From Verrucomicrobiia bacterium (GTDB taxonomy: Bacteria > Verrucomicrobiota > Verrucomicrobiia > JABWAM01): a DNA stretch of 55,758 bases. The notes under the pieces are model-generated. The model had not been told where the DNA came from, did not search any database, and worked only from the letters and a program-made list of their open reading frames with translations. The stretch is taken from the NCBI GenBank assembly GCA_028687435.1, contig JAQUAF010000038.1:1-55758 (forward strand), written 5' to 3'. This document shows, one piece after another, positions 9,597 to 18,269 of the stretch (within the stretch, counting starts at the first letter, position 1; every line of letters starts with the position of its first letter). The translations under genes and the position numbers were made by a program.

Positions 9597-9905
9597 ATGA
9601 GCCGTGTACGAATCCCCTTGGACAAGGAGCGAATTGTGGAGTTTTGCCGGAAGCATTACATTCGCAAGCTGGCCTTTTTTGGTTCTGTGCTGCGCGATGA
9701 TTTTCGTCCAGACAGCGATATTGATGTACTGGTGGAATTTGAAGCCAATGCCACGAATGTTTTTGACCACTATTTGGATACCCGGGATTTTTTGGCATCG
9801 CTTTTGGGACGGTCGATTGATTTGGTTGAAAAATCCGCGTTGCGCAATCCGTTTCGACGCCATGCCATTTTAACCTCGCAGGAAGAGGTTTATTCCCATG
9901 ACTGA
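9597..9905 (+). CDS. mntA: MNT-domain nucleotidyltransferase antitoxin (MntA-like)
   Basis: This minimal nucleotidyltransferase has 102 residues. The signature is intact: FFGSVLRDDFRPDSDIDVLVEF holds GSxxR and the metal-binding DxD with the family SD spacing, and a third acidic position follows in SIDLVEK. In type VII toxin-antitoxin systems MntA AMPylates the HepT toxin and silences it. The next gene is HepT-like and overlaps this one by 8 bp (ATGACTGA), the usual tight coupling. The start is ATG 9597. The pair is of normal size and shows no damage. Confidence 0.9.
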   Translation: MSRVRIPLDKERIVEFCRKHYIRKLAFFGSVLRDDFRPDSDIDVLVEFEANATNVFDHYLDTRDFLASLLGRSIDLVEKSALRNPFRRHAILTSQEEVYSHD

Positions 9906-10245
9906 ACGCGATCCGGCATGCTTGTGGGATATTGTTGACGCTGCGGAATGTATTGTCGGTTACATGCATGGACAGACCCTGGAAATGTATCTGGAGGATC
10001 GCAAGTTAAGGGATGCTGTGGAGCGAAACCTGGAGATTGTAGGAGAGGCTTCGCGTCGTCTTTCCAAAACTTTTCGGCAGGGACATCCGGAAATTCCCTG
10101 GCGAAAGATGATTGGATTGCGCAATATTTTGAGTCACGAATACGATGCGGTGGATGCTCGGGAGATTTGGGAAATTGCGGCTGTTCACATTCCTCTTCTT
10201 GTGCGGGATATAAAACCATTGATTCCTCCGTTGCCGCCAGCTTGA
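9898..10245 (+). CDS. hepT: HepT-like ribonuclease toxin (DUF86/HEPN)
   Basis: This 115-residue all-helical HEPN protein has the catalytic R-X4-H-X-Y motif as RNILSHEY. HepT toxins are metal-independent ribonucleases that cleave RNA when not AMPylated. The pairing with the upstream MNT gene and the 8-bp overlap fit a complete type VII module. The Pro-rich C-terminal end (IPPLPPA) is unremarkable. No partner mobility gene lies nearby. The function is inferred from family and context. Confidence 0.9.
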   Translation: MTERDPACLWDIVDAAECIVGYMHGQTLEMYLEDRKLRDAVERNLEIVGEASRRLSKTFRQGHPEIPWRKMIGLRNILSHEYDAVDAREIWEIAAVHIPLLVRDIKPLIPPLPPA

Positions 10246-10288
10246 TCTGTTGTTTTGGACTTTTGTTTAAAAGAGCATCCGTCCGCAA

Positions 10289-10312
10289 CCCGGGGTTGAA
10301 GTTTTCCCCGGG
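10289..10312 (+). other. CCCGGGG/CCCCGGG hairpin before the prc-like gene
   Basis: A perfect 7-bp stem with a 10-nt loop ends 17 bp before ATG 10330. No T-run follows it, so it is not a clear intrinsic terminator. It may be a leader structure for the protease gene. Confidence 0.35.
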
Positions 10313-10329
10313 ATGTGGAGAATGGGGGG

Positions 10330-12411
10330 ATGATTGTTTGCGTGAAAAAATTTTGTTCCGCCGGGGCGGGGTGGCGGGGGATTTGGGGATGTTTGATTTT
10401 TCTTTCGGCGGTTGCGGGGGCGCGGGGGGTGGATTTGTCGAACACCGACTGCAGCCGGATCGTGTCGATCGCGTGCAAGACGCTGGTGAAGGAGAACTAT
10501 ACCCGGCAGGCGGTGAAGGGGGATGTTTCGCGGCGGTGTTTGAAAAATTATCTGGATGCCCTGGATGGGAATCATCTTTTTTTCATGCAAGGCGATGTGG
10601 CGGGGTTTGAGAAAAAGTTCGGGGATTTGGCCGAGCAGATGAGGGATGGCCGGGTGCAGCCGGCCTTTGAAATGTTTGATGCATGTTTCCGGCGCAAGGA
10701 GCAATGTGTGCGGATGGCGCAGCGTTTTCTGGGCGAGGAAGTGTCGTTTCTCGACCAGGAAAGCGCGCCGCGCCGCCGGGAGAGACAGCCTAGGGCCGCT
10801 GATGAGACGGAGTGGAAGGAGATGTGGCGCCGGCAGATCAAGGCCGAGTTGCTTGACGAATGCCTGAACGGCGCCAGTGTCGCCGATGCCAGACGCATCC
10901 TGTCCGCGCGCTATGAGCGGTTTCAGGTGGAGATGAAAGAGGAGGATGTCGAAACCATCCTGCGGTTGTACCTGAACTCGCTGGGACACGCCTTCGATCC
11001 CCATTCGGAATTCATGCCTCCATCCGAGATCGAGGCATTGGCCTCCGGCGGCGGCAAGTCCTCGGTGGTGGGGGTGGGCATGGCGCTGGGGCCGGACAAT
11101 GGGTATCCCAAGGTGACGGAGGTGGTGGCCGGCGGGGTGGCGGATCGGGACGGCCGGTTGCGGGTGGGGGACCGGATTGCCGCGGTGGGACAGGCTGAAG
11201 GGGCGATGGCGGACGTGGTGTTTGCGAAAATCCCGGCCGTGTCGAAGCTGGTGCGGGGACCCCGGCAAAGCCAGGTGTTTTTTTCCGTGTGGCCCGCCAT
11301 GGCTTTTGATCCGGCCTTGCGATTGCAAATGAGTTTGCGGCGCGACGAGGTGTTGCTCAGCGAAGTGGAGGCCCGGGGCCGGATCTATGAGGGGGCGGAC
11401 GCCGCCGGACGGAACAGGCGTTTCGGTTACATTCATTTGCCGGTTTTTTACATGGATTTGTCGGATGATGTGAACGGCAAGAACGTTTCGCGGGATGTGA
11501 GGCGGCTGGTGGAGCGTTTCCAAAAGGAGCAGGTGGAGGGAATGGTGATTGATTTGCGGGGAAACAAGGGGGGATCGCTGACCGAGGGATTCAAGGTGTC
11601 CGCCATTTTTACCGGTCCCGGTCCGGTGGCCCAGGTGAAGGATGTTTCGGGACAGGTGCAGGTGATGCAGGCCGAGGGGCCGGATGTCCGTTATTATGGT
11701 CCGGTTGTGGTTTTGATGGACCGGGTCAGCGCCTCGGCTTCGGAGGTGATGGCGGCGGCGTTGCAGGATTATGGCGCGGCTTTGATCATGGGGGATGCCG
11801 CCAGTTACGGCAAGGGAACCATCCAGAAATTGCAGGATTTGAATCTGCGTTTGAAGCAGGAGAAAATCCGGATGGACAAGGCGGGGGCGCTAAAAAACAC
11901 GATCCAGAAGCTTTATCGAGTGACGGGCGATTCCACCCAGGGCAAGGGGGTGGTTTCCGACATTGCCATGCCCAATGTCCGCGACGTATGCGGCATGGGC
12001 GAGGCGGATTTCGACAATGCCATTCCCTGCGACCGGATTTCCGAGGCGGTTTTCACTCCGGCCAAACGGGTGACGCCGCATCTTGAGAAACTCCGGGCCG
12101 CCTCGGCTCAACGTCAGGCGGCTGATTCGCGTTTTTCTGCCTTGCGCGCGGAGGCGGCTTTTTTGAGGGAGAATGCGGGAACGGAGCGGATTTCCCTGAA
12201 CCGCGCGGAACGGGAACGGGTTTTGAAGATGTACATGACCGGACGGGAGGCGTGGACCAAGGAGGCGGCTTCCTCTTCCCGGGTGATGTGGAAGGCGGTG
12301 GAATTGGGCCTGCCGGGAATTCCGCCCACAAGCAGAAATTATGCTTCGCAAGCGGCCTTGGATGAGGCATTGAATGTGTTGCGTGACTGGGCCGACGCCG
12401 CGTCTAAATAG
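10330..12411 (+). CDS. prc: Tail-specific (C-terminal processing) S41 protease, Prc-like
   Basis: This periplasmic protease has 693 residues, close to E. coli Prc. A signal sequence (GWRGIWGCLIFLSAVAGARG) is followed by the N-terminal helical domain ending in AFDPHSEFMPPSEIEAL, a PDZ domain (VADRDGRLRVGDRIAAVG), and the S41 core: VIDLRGNKGGSL, then the nucleophile Ser in RVSASASEVMAAAL and the general-base Lys in ASYGKGTIQKL, the Ser/Lys dyad. The C-terminal part resembles the Prc tail domain. I chose ATG 10330 because GGAG lies about 9 bp upstream; GTG 10315 is an in-frame alternative. Prc trims envelope proteins and cell-wall enzymes. It may be transcribed with the preceding genes. Confidence 0.92.
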   Translation: MIVCVKKFCSAGAGWRGIWGCLIFLSAVAGARGVDLSNTDCSRIVSIACKTLVKENYTRQAVKGDVSRRCLKNYLDALDGNHLFFMQGDVAGFEKKFGDLAEQMRDGRVQPAFEMFDACFRRKEQCVRMAQRFLGEEVSFLDQESAPRRRERQPRAADETEWKEMWRRQIKAELLDECLNGASVADARRILSARYERFQVEMKEEDVETILRLYLNSLGHAFDPHSEFMPPSEIEALASGGGKSSVVGVGMALGPDNGYPKVTEVVAGGVADRDGRLRVGDRIAAVGQAEGAMADVVFAKIPAVSKLVRGPRQSQVFFSVWPAMAFDPALRLQMSLRRDEVLLSEVEARGRIYEGADAAGRNRRFGYIHLPVFYMDLSDDVNGKNVSRDVRRLVERFQKEQVEGMVIDLRGNKGGSLTEGFKVSAIFTGPGPVAQVKDVSGQVQVMQAEGPDVRYYGPVVVLMDRVSASASEVMAAALQDYGAALIMGDAASYGKGTIQKLQDLNLRLKQEKIRMDKAGALKNTIQKLYRVTGDSTQGKGVVSDIAMPNVRDVCGMGEADFDNAIPCDRISEAVFTPAKRVTPHLEKLRAASAQRQAADSRFSALRAEAAFLRENAGTERISLNRAERERVLKMYMTGREAWTKEAASSSRVMWKAVELGLPGIPPTSRNYASQAALDEALNVLRDWADAASK

Positions 12412-12532
12412 GCTGTTAGGCGTTTAGACTGTTAGGCTGAAGGTATAGTCTCAGCGGCATAAAGGAAATGACAAAAAATTATCTTGCCATTCGCAATATT
12501 ATTTTTCCTAACAGACTACAGCCTAAAAGTCT
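12411..12532. repeat. Degenerate CTGTTAGG/CTGAAGG-type repeat pair in inverted orientation
   Basis: The prc-rph spacer starts with heptad-like units (GGCTGTTAGG, GACTGTTAGGCTGAAGG) at 12411-12443. It carries the same family in reverse complement (CCTAACAGACTACAGCC) at 12507-12532, so the two ends could pair. The AT-rich interior is unrelated to other copies. The same vocabulary recurs near 19.5, 21.1, 25.5 and 35.4 kb. Confidence 0.55.
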
Positions 12533-12570
12533 TTTTTCGTAGCGCAGTCTGCGAAAAAGTCTAGTGCCCA

Positions 12571-12596
12571 AAATCTAAAATCACAAATCTAAAATC
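12571..12596 (+). repeat. Two AAATCTAAAATC units directly before rph
   Basis: AAATCTAAAATC occurs at 12571-12582 and 12585-12596, a 14-bp period, ending two bases before the rph ATG. A related AAATCTTAAATC lies 4 bp before the start of the ThDP-enzyme gene on the minus strand (46116-46127). No Shine-Dalgarno sequence is visible at either place. Confidence 0.5.
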
Positions 12597-12598
12597 CC

Positions 12599-13342
12599 AT
12601 GTCTTCCCCCAAAACTCTCATTCGCGCCGACAAACGCGGTTTCGATCAATTGCGCCCTTTTCGCATCCGCAAACATTTTGCCCCTGCCGCGGCCGGATCG
12701 GTTCTGGTGCAGACCGGACGCACGCACGTGATTTGCGCGGTTTCCGTCGAGGAATCCATTCCCCGGTGGATGAAGGAACAGAAGGTCAAGGGAGGGTGGC
12801 TGACGGCCGAGTATTCCATGCTGCCCTATTCCACGGGCGACCGGAAGCCGAGGGACATTTCCCGGGGCAAGCTGGACGGACGTTCGCAGGAGATCCAGCG
12901 GTTGATCGGCCGTTCGTTGCGGGCCGTGGTGGATTTGGACAAACTGGGCGAGCGCACACTCTGGGTGGATTGCGATGTGCTCCAGGCCGATGGCGGCACC
13001 CGCACGGCATCCATCACGGGCGCTTACGCGGCCTTGGAACTGGCGGTGCGGCAATTGCTCAAAAAAAAGCTGCTGACCCAGAATCCGATTCGTGAAGCCG
13101 TGGCCGCCGTGAGCGTGGGCATGGTCGATGGACAGCCCCTGCTGGATCTTTGCTATGTGGAGGACAAGGATGCCGCGGTGGACATGAACGTGGTGATGAC
13201 TTCCAGCGGCCGGTTCATCGAATTGCAGGGGTCCGGCGAGGAAGCCACCTTTTCCGAAGGCGAATTGGAAAAAATGCTTTCCCTTGCCCGCAAGGGTGTT
13301 GCGGAACTCATCGCGCTGCAAAGAAAATATCTCAAAGCGTGA
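12599..13342 (+). CDS. rph: Ribonuclease PH
   Basis: This is a phosphorolytic 3'-5' exoribonuclease that trims tRNA 3' ends. At 247 residues it has family length. Diagnostic segments are ADKRGFDQLRPFRIRKHFAPAAAGSVLVQTG, EYSMLPYSTGDRKPRD, GRSQEIQRLIGRSLRAVVDL, WVDCDVLQADGGTRTASITGAYAAL and FIELQGSGEEATFSEGEL. The phosphate-binding Arg and catalytic acidic residues are present. It is cytoplasmic and normally hexameric. The start ATG 12599 is preceded by AAATCTAAAATC units rather than a purine-rich ribosome site. It ends 30 bp before the convergent small minus-strand gene. Confidence 0.95.
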   Translation: MSSPKTLIRADKRGFDQLRPFRIRKHFAPAAAGSVLVQTGRTHVICAVSVEESIPRWMKEQKVKGGWLTAEYSMLPYSTGDRKPRDISRGKLDGRSQEIQRLIGRSLRAVVDLDKLGERTLWVDCDVLQADGGTRTASITGAYAALELAVRQLLKKKLLTQNPIREAVAAVSVGMVDGQPLLDLCYVEDKDAAVDMNVVMTSSGRFIELQGSGEEATFSEGELEKMLSLARKGVAELIALQRKYLKA

Positions 13343-13372
13343 CGGGGGGAAGCCGTTCCTGATCGGACGGGG

Positions 13373-13585
13373 TCAGGCCAGTTGATCGACTTCGCCTCCG
13401 GTCTTGGGCTTTTGATCGGACGGGGTTTCCTCCCCTTCTTCCTGATCCTGATCTTTTTGATCCCTGCCCTTTTGCTTTTCCTTGTTTTCGTCTTTTTGCT
13501 TTTCTTTGACACGCTGCCGATTTCCCGTCTCGATTTGAGTGACCGTGCGGGAGATCTGCCGGATCGAATAACCTGGATCGACCAT
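13373..13585 (-). CDS. Small highly charged protein, unknown
   Basis: This is a 70-residue protein with an ordered N terminus (MVDPGYSIRQISRTVTQIETG) and a low-complexity Lys/Glu/Gln/Asp-rich C-terminal half. I prefer this strand because it continues the direction of the upstream HEAT-protein gene (gap of 51 bp), and because the opposite strand translates to an implausible run of Phe/Leu that simply mirrors the charged codons. No domain is recognised. No strong ribosome site is seen before ATG 13585. Confidence 0.45.
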   Translation of the reverse strand: MVDPGYSIRQISRTVTQIETGNRQRVKEKQKDENKEKQKGRDQKDQDQEEGEETPSDQKPKTGGEVDQLA

Positions 13586-13636
13586 GCCGCCATTCTACCG
13601 GCAGCCGGACTGAAGCGCAACACCGCTTTTTTAAAG

Positions 13637-14866
13637 TCAGGGATTGGATGTTTTGGAGGTTTCTCCCATTTTTTCCAGCTTATATCGGAGCCAGTCCGGG
13701 ACGGGGCGTGGATCGCTTTTTATCGCGGCCAGGGCGTCGGCTTTGACATCCGGGCTTGGGTCGTGCAGCCCCCGCGCCATCAGATTCCATGAGAGTGTTG
13801 CGGAAAAGCGGGGCGCCTGCGCGATGACAAATCGGCGGACCTGCACATGGTTGGCCGGGGAAAGCAACTCGCAGCAGGCCCTTTCGACATGGTTGCTCGC
13901 CGCTTTTTTCACCTCAGGCCGGGGGTCGTCCATGAGCGGGATCATGGCTGTGACGCCAATCTGGGTATAGAAAGATTTGTGAAGCGTGGCGTCAATGGTT
14001 GCCCGTATTCCGCCCGGTCCGCGATCGTAGGCGTCGAACAATGGTTTGATGGCCTGCGAACTGCCCAGATGCCCCAGCGTCGCAACCACGGTGTTCCCGA
14101 TCAACCACGAATCCGCGTTATTCAACAGGGGCAGCAAAACATCCAAGGCTTCGCGGGGACGCGTTTTGTTGATGTATTCGATCCCTGTCATCCACAAGAC
14201 GGAGTTGGTGTCCATCGCCGCCTTGAGCATCAGGTCTTTGATCGGGGCGTAGCCGCATTCCTGGAGCGCCTTGGCTGAGGCGATGCGAATATCGGCAGGA
14301 GTCTTGGAATCCTGGAGTTTTTTGGCCAGGGGTTCGCATGCTTCCGCGTTGCGAATGCCGCCCAAGGCACGGATTACGGCCAGTTGCACATCCCTGGCGG
14401 GATCATCCACGTTTGCGAGCAGATCAGGAAGGGCTTCCGGATCGCGGATCAGCGAAATGGCCAGAAGGATGCATTGACGCCTGCGCATGGCATGGGCTTG
14501 CAGGGCTTTTAGACGGGGTTTGTTGTGGCTGGAGAGCATGCCTGGCAGTATCTTGTCGCGCAAAAAGCTCTCGGCCTTTCCGCCATGGCAGAGGTCCATG
14601 AGGGGTTTGACAGCCGGGGCGCCGAACGTGGCCAGGGCCTCGGCGACTTCCTTCTGGAGCCTTTCGTCCTTATGCCTCAATCCGGCGATAAGTGTCGGGA
14701 TATGAATCGGATCATGGCTGGCAACCATCCTTTTCACATCCGCGCTGGCGGCTTCGTAGTTGGGATAGCTGAAACTGGGGCCGCATCCCGACAGCGCCAT
14801 CATTCCCGCCAGAACCACAGCCATGCCGGTTTTCCCAGGGATTTCAAAAATGGATTTTTCAGACAC
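13637..14866 (-). CDS. HEAT-repeat lipoprotein
   Basis: This predicted lipoprotein has 409 residues. A hydrophobic signal ends in a lipobox (MALSGCG), with the Cys to be lipidated. The mature part is a series of helical HEAT/PBS-lyase-like repeats, for example HKDERLQKEVAEALATFGAPAVKPLMDL, DPARDVQLAVIRALGGI, and DDPRPEVKKAASNHVE. Such solenoids bind proteins and have no catalytic residues. The GTG start (14866) directly follows the TAG of the upstream Gfo/Idh/MocA gene, so translation is likely coupled. The partner and role are unknown. Confidence 0.8.
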   Translation of the reverse strand: MSEKSIFEIPGKTGMAVVLAGMMALSGCGPSFSYPNYEAASADVKRMVASHDPIHIPTLIAGLRHKDERLQKEVAEALATFGAPAVKPLMDLCHGGKAESFLRDKILPGMLSSHNKPRLKALQAHAMRRRQCILLAISLIRDPEALPDLLANVDDPARDVQLAVIRALGGIRNAEACEPLAKKLQDSKTPADIRIASAKALQECGYAPIKDLMLKAAMDTNSVLWMTGIEYINKTRPREALDVLLPLLNNADSWLIGNTVVATLGHLGSSQAIKPLFDAYDRGPGGIRATIDATLHKSFYTQIGVTAMIPLMDDPRPEVKKAASNHVERACCELLSPANHVQVRRFVIAQAPRFSATLSWNLMARGLHDPSPDVKADALAAIKSDPRPVPDWLRYKLEKMGETSKTSNP

Positions 14867-15871
14867 CTATTCTTCCAGTTTGACGGTGGTGGCGAGGTCG
14901 GCGGCTTCACGGGTTTTCAGGGCGAGTTCGGTGAGGGTGAAGGCGTCTTCCGTGGTGATGAGCGCCGGGTGGTGATGATCCTGCAGGCGCCGGGCAAAGT
15001 CGGCAAACATGCCTGAGCGGGGCGATTCCAGCGTGACAGACAGCAGCCCTCGGTCTGTGCACACTTCAAAAACGTCCGGAAACCGGATTTCGAGGAAACC
15101 TTTTGATCCCACCAGCCGCAGCCGGTCATCGCCGTGGCTGGCCGCGCCGGATGGACGCAGAAAATCGAAGCTCATGGTTGCGCTGCCGCCGTTGTCGAGT
15201 TGAAACAGACAGCTGGCATGGTCTTCCATGCCGGGGCAGGCGGAGGTGAACTGGTTTTTATGATGGGCGGTGACGCTGGAATAACGCCGTCCGCTTACCC
15301 AGCGGAACCAGTCGATGGCATGGATTCCCACCCAGGGGATGAGGCCGCCGGAGGTTTCCCGTTTTCGATAGAAAGCCGGGCGCCGGACGCCGAGTTTGTA
15401 GGATTTCTGGGCATGGCCGAGGGTTACTTCGCCAATGACTCCGGATTGGACCAGCTTTCGGGCGGTGTGGAAAATGGCTTCATAACGAAAAGAAAGCATC
15501 ATTCCCACCGGCAACCGGGCTTTTTGCTGTTCGTTTCGCAGGGCGTCCAGGGATTGAAGATCAAGCGCCAGCGGCTTTTCGCAAAAGGGCGCCACGCCGC
15601 GTTTCAACGCATCCAGGCAGACTGCGCTGTGCAAATAATAAAAAGGGCTGACCCCCACGATGTCGAGGTGTTCCTGGTCCAGCATCTTGCGATAATCCTG
15701 GTGGACGGCGGGTTTGCAGCGCGCGATCTCGGGACTGGCAAGCAGGGCGGACATGTCTTCCTCCGGACAACCTGGCGCCACAGCGCAGAGACAGGCATCC
15801 TCGATTTCGCGGATGCCCAGCGCCACGTATCCCGCATGTCCTGAACAACCCACAAGGCCGACTCGCAACAT
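14867..15871 (-). CDS. Gfo/Idh/MocA-family oxidoreductase
   Basis: This complete 334-residue dehydrogenase has a Rossmann motif (MLRVGLVGCSGHAGYVALGI), the EKP motif in FCEKPLALD and the C-terminal substrate domain with GGLIPWVGIHAIDWFRWVSG, where the conserved His of the family is expected. The nucleotide-binding glycines are partly replaced (GCSGHAG), which occurs in the family. It lies at the distal end of the minus-strand block and is tightly joined to the HEAT lipoprotein gene. It is cytoplasmic, with sugar, polyol or cyclitol substrate unknown. Confidence 0.9.
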   Translation of the reverse strand: MLRVGLVGCSGHAGYVALGIREIEDACLCAVAPGCPEEDMSALLASPEIARCKPAVHQDYRKMLDQEHLDIVGVSPFYYLHSAVCLDALKRGVAPFCEKPLALDLQSLDALRNEQQKARLPVGMMLSFRYEAIFHTARKLVQSGVIGEVTLGHAQKSYKLGVRRPAFYRKRETSGGLIPWVGIHAIDWFRWVSGRRYSSVTAHHKNQFTSACPGMEDHASCLFQLDNGGSATMSFDFLRPSGAASHGDDRLRLVGSKGFLEIRFPDVFEVCTDRGLLSVTLESPRSGMFADFARRLQDHHHPALITTEDAFTLTELALKTREAADLATTVKLEE

Positions 15872-15874
15872 GGT

Positions 15875-16108
15875 TTAATTCCCGGTTTTGATTTTTCCCG
15901 GCGGAATGATCATGGTCGTGCGTCCCTTGAACATGGGATCATCCGGGGGAGGGATGGGCAGGCTGGTGTCGCCGGTCTGTTTTTTCATTTTTTGGTAATA
16001 ATCACTGACTTGGCCAACCGTCCACCGGCATCGGGCGGCAATTTCGCCATAGGTGCGGCCATCCGGCGCCAAGGTTTTGGCGAGTTCCATTGGATTGGGT
16101 TCGCTCAT
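15875..16108 (-). CDS. Small protein with HTH-like helices, unknown
   Basis: From ATG 16108 this is a 77-residue protein: MSEPNPMELAKTLAPDGRTY, then a helix-turn-helix-like segment (GEIAARCRWTVGQVSDYYQKM) and a Pro-rich tail. The frame is open to ATG 16255, which overlaps the TatD stop as ATGA. That longer start would add a 49-residue hydrophobic extension that reads like non-coding translation, so I favour the shorter form. It ends 3 bp before the next Gfo/Idh/MocA gene. A DNA-binding role is only a guess. Confidence 0.5.
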   Translation of the reverse strand: MSEPNPMELAKTLAPDGRTYGEIAARCRWTVGQVSDYYQKMKKQTGDTSLPIPPPDDPMFKGRTTMIIPPGKIKTGN

Positions 16109-16251
16109 GGTGGAACAATAACCTAGCACGGAGGCAAAAAATGACAATAGAAATTTTTGCAACCCCTTCATTATCAAAGGGTTGAGAACGAATGATGGTG
16201 TCGCAAAGGATGCCTTTTCACGGAAAATGACACCAATGGCATTATGGGAAG

Positions 16252-17088
16252 TCAACCTGCCGGGTGGACTCCAATTGGGTTTATTGCGCCTATTCCGAAG
16301 ACGCGTTTGACATTGGATGCCAGTAATTCCGCGGTTTTGGGCAGGGGGATGCGCCAGAGCGAGGCGACGCGTTCGGCAACCAGCCGGACATAAGAGGGTT
16401 CATTGCGTTTGCCGCGGTGTGGCATGGGCGCCAGATAGGGGCAATCGGTTTCCAGCATCAACCGGTCGTGCGGAACGGCGGTTACCACTTCCCTCAGTTC
16501 CGGGGCGTTTTTGAAGGTGACAATGCCGCCAACCGAGATGGAGTAGCCCAGTTCAAATACCTGTTGGGCGGTGGCCATGGTGCCGCTGTAGCAATGCATC
16601 ACGCCCGGCTCGGCGCGGAACCGTTCGAACTCGCGCAGGATGGCGAGAGTGTCTTCATAAGCGTTGCGGCAATGGATGACGACTGGTTTGCCGATCTTGG
16701 CCGCCAGTTGCATCTGGCGCCGGAAAAATTCCTGTTGCACGCGTTTTTCGCTGGCGCTGTCCGGGGTTCGCAGGTGAAAATAGTCGAGCCCCATTTCTCC
16801 AAGTCCCGCCACGCGCGGATGGCGGGCGGCGTCCTCGAGCAGGGACCATTCGTCCGATTGGATGGCGTCGGTGGCGGTGGGATGCACTCCCACGATGGCA
16901 TGCAGGGCCGGGTATTGATCGAGGAGCCGGAGGGTTTTGCGAATGGATTCCGTGCCGATGCCCACAGTGATGATATGGGACACGCCCGCCTCCCGGGCGC
17001 GTGTCAGGACCGCATCCCGGTCCGGATCGTATTCCGGGTAATCCAGATGGGCATGGGTGTCGGTGAGATTGAGTTGGGTGTCGGTCAT
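16252..17088 (-). CDS. tatD: TatD-family metal-dependent hydrolase (DNase)
   Basis: This 278-residue TIM-barrel hydrolase has the metal-binding HxH in DTHAHLDYPEYD, the Glu in GLGEMGLDYF, His in PVVIHCRNAYEDT, His in GVMHCYSG and the Asp in MLETDCPYLAP. All are intact. TatD proteins are 3'-5' exonucleases and act on DNA ends and oligonucleotides. ATG 17088 places the start eight residues before the THAHLD strand; an upstream in-frame ATG at 17136 adds 16 unlikely residues. It is cytoplasmic and probably housekeeping, though embedded in the catabolic block. Confidence 0.92.
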   Translation of the reverse strand: MTDTQLNLTDTHAHLDYPEYDPDRDAVLTRAREAGVSHIITVGIGTESIRKTLRLLDQYPALHAIVGVHPTATDAIQSDEWSLLEDAARHPRVAGLGEMGLDYFHLRTPDSASEKRVQQEFFRRQMQLAAKIGKPVVIHCRNAYEDTLAILREFERFRAEPGVMHCYSGTMATAQQVFELGYSISVGGIVTFKNAPELREVVTAVPHDRLMLETDCPYLAPMPHRGKRNEPSYVRLVAERVASLWRIPLPKTAELLASNVKRVFGIGAINPIGVHPAG

Positions 17089-17165
17089 TTGGGTTGTCCG
17101 CACCCGAAGGTACAAAGGCGGCATGCCTTTATGCAACGAAAACCCACACCGTATTCCGCATCTCC

Positions 17166-18233
17166 TTACTTCCAGATCTCCGGATCATCCTGGATGGGCC
17201 ATTCCACGGGTGCGCGGCGGGCGTCGGACTGGTACATGGCCAGGGCGATTTCCAGGGTGGGGCGCACTGAGCTGACCGGGATGATCACGTCGCGATTTTC
17301 GTTGATGGCGTCGATGATGTCCTGAATCAGAACCTGATGATCGGCATGGCCGAAGTCCGCGGGGCCGGAAGCGGCCGTGGCTTGGGCTGCGGTTCCATAT
17401 TGTCGGATGGTTTCATCTTCGGGACGTTCCTCGCGGAATTTCCAGGTCACCATCTTTTCGCCGCACATGATGGCGGTTCCGTTGACGCCGTTGATTTCGA
17501 TGCGGACGTCCGTGCCGGGCCACAGGGCGGTGGAGGCTTGCACCACACCCTGGGCGCCGTTGGCGAAATCGACAAACGCCAGCAGGGTATCTTCCAATTG
17601 GACATCGGGATGGGCCAGGTTGCCCATCCGGGCCTGGACTTTTCGCGCGGGACCGATGAGGTATTGAAGCAGATCGATGTAATGGAAAGCGTGTTGAACC
17701 GTCACGCCCGCCCCGGACTGGCGCGAGCTTCGCCAGGGGTTGCTATGGTAATAGTCGGCGGAGCGGAACCATTTCATATAGGCGTCGGCATGCAGGATTT
17801 TGCCGAACCGCCCGGAATCCACCGCCTTTTTCATGGCCTGGATGGCCTTGCGCACGCGGCATTGGACGGTGCAGCCGAATTTAACCCCCGCTTTGCGGCA
17901 GGCGGCGATCATTTCGTCGGTATCGCGCAGGGACATGGCCGGAGGTTTCTCGGTGAGCACATGTTTGCCCGCGGCGGCGCAGGCGAGCACGGCCTCGTAA
18001 TGGAGATGGTTGGGAGTGGCCACGTTGACGATGTCGATTTCCGGGTCCTTGAGCATTTCCTCCAGGGTCATGTAAGCTTTGACTTTGTATTCCGCGGCGA
18101 TTTTCTTCACCTTTTCCGGAGTGTGTCCGCAAAAGGCGGCGAGACGCCCGCCTTTTGATCCAACGATGGATTTTGCGTGAAACGGGGCGATGAGTCCCGT
18201 TCCGAGAATGCCGAAGCCGAGTTCTTTTTTCAT
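17166..18233 (-). CDS. Gfo/Idh/MocA-family oxidoreductase
   Basis: This complete 355-residue enzyme has a canonical GxGxxG-type start (GFGILGTGLIAPFHAKSI), NVATPNHLHYEAVLACAAAGKHVLTEKP with the EKP motif, and GAGVTVQHAFHYIDLLQYLIG in the substrate domain. It is most like the broad sugar-dehydrogenase branch (glucose-fructose oxidoreductase or inositol-dehydrogenase type). It follows the zinc alcohol dehydrogenase gene with a 234-bp spacer containing a GC-rich hairpin, so it may be expressed separately. Confidence 0.92.
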   Translation of the reverse strand: MKKELGFGILGTGLIAPFHAKSIVGSKGGRLAAFCGHTPEKVKKIAAEYKVKAYMTLEEMLKDPEIDIVNVATPNHLHYEAVLACAAAGKHVLTEKPPAMSLRDTDEMIAACRKAGVKFGCTVQCRVRKAIQAMKKAVDSGRFGKILHADAYMKWFRSADYYHSNPWRSSRQSGAGVTVQHAFHYIDLLQYLIGPARKVQARMGNLAHPDVQLEDTLLAFVDFANGAQGVVQASTALWPGTDVRIEINGVNGTAIMCGEKMVTWKFREERPEDETIRQYGTAAQATAASGPADFGHADHQVLIQDIIDAINENRDVIIPVSSVRPTLEIALAMYQSDARRAPVEWPIQDDPEIWK

Positions 18234-18269
18234 AGAGGGTGTTGAAGGTCAGTGAAACCTTTGATTTAT

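Noticed and set aside
10267..11523. Minus-strand open frame of 418 codons opposite the prc-like gene
   Set aside because: His/Pro/Arg-rich shadow translation; the plus strand has a full S41 protease.
13382..13792. Plus-strand frame with a Phe/Leu-rich hydrophobic start
   Set aside because: The hydrophobic run is the reverse of Lys/Glu codons on the minus strand, and the frame then runs into the HEAT-protein gene without any known motif.
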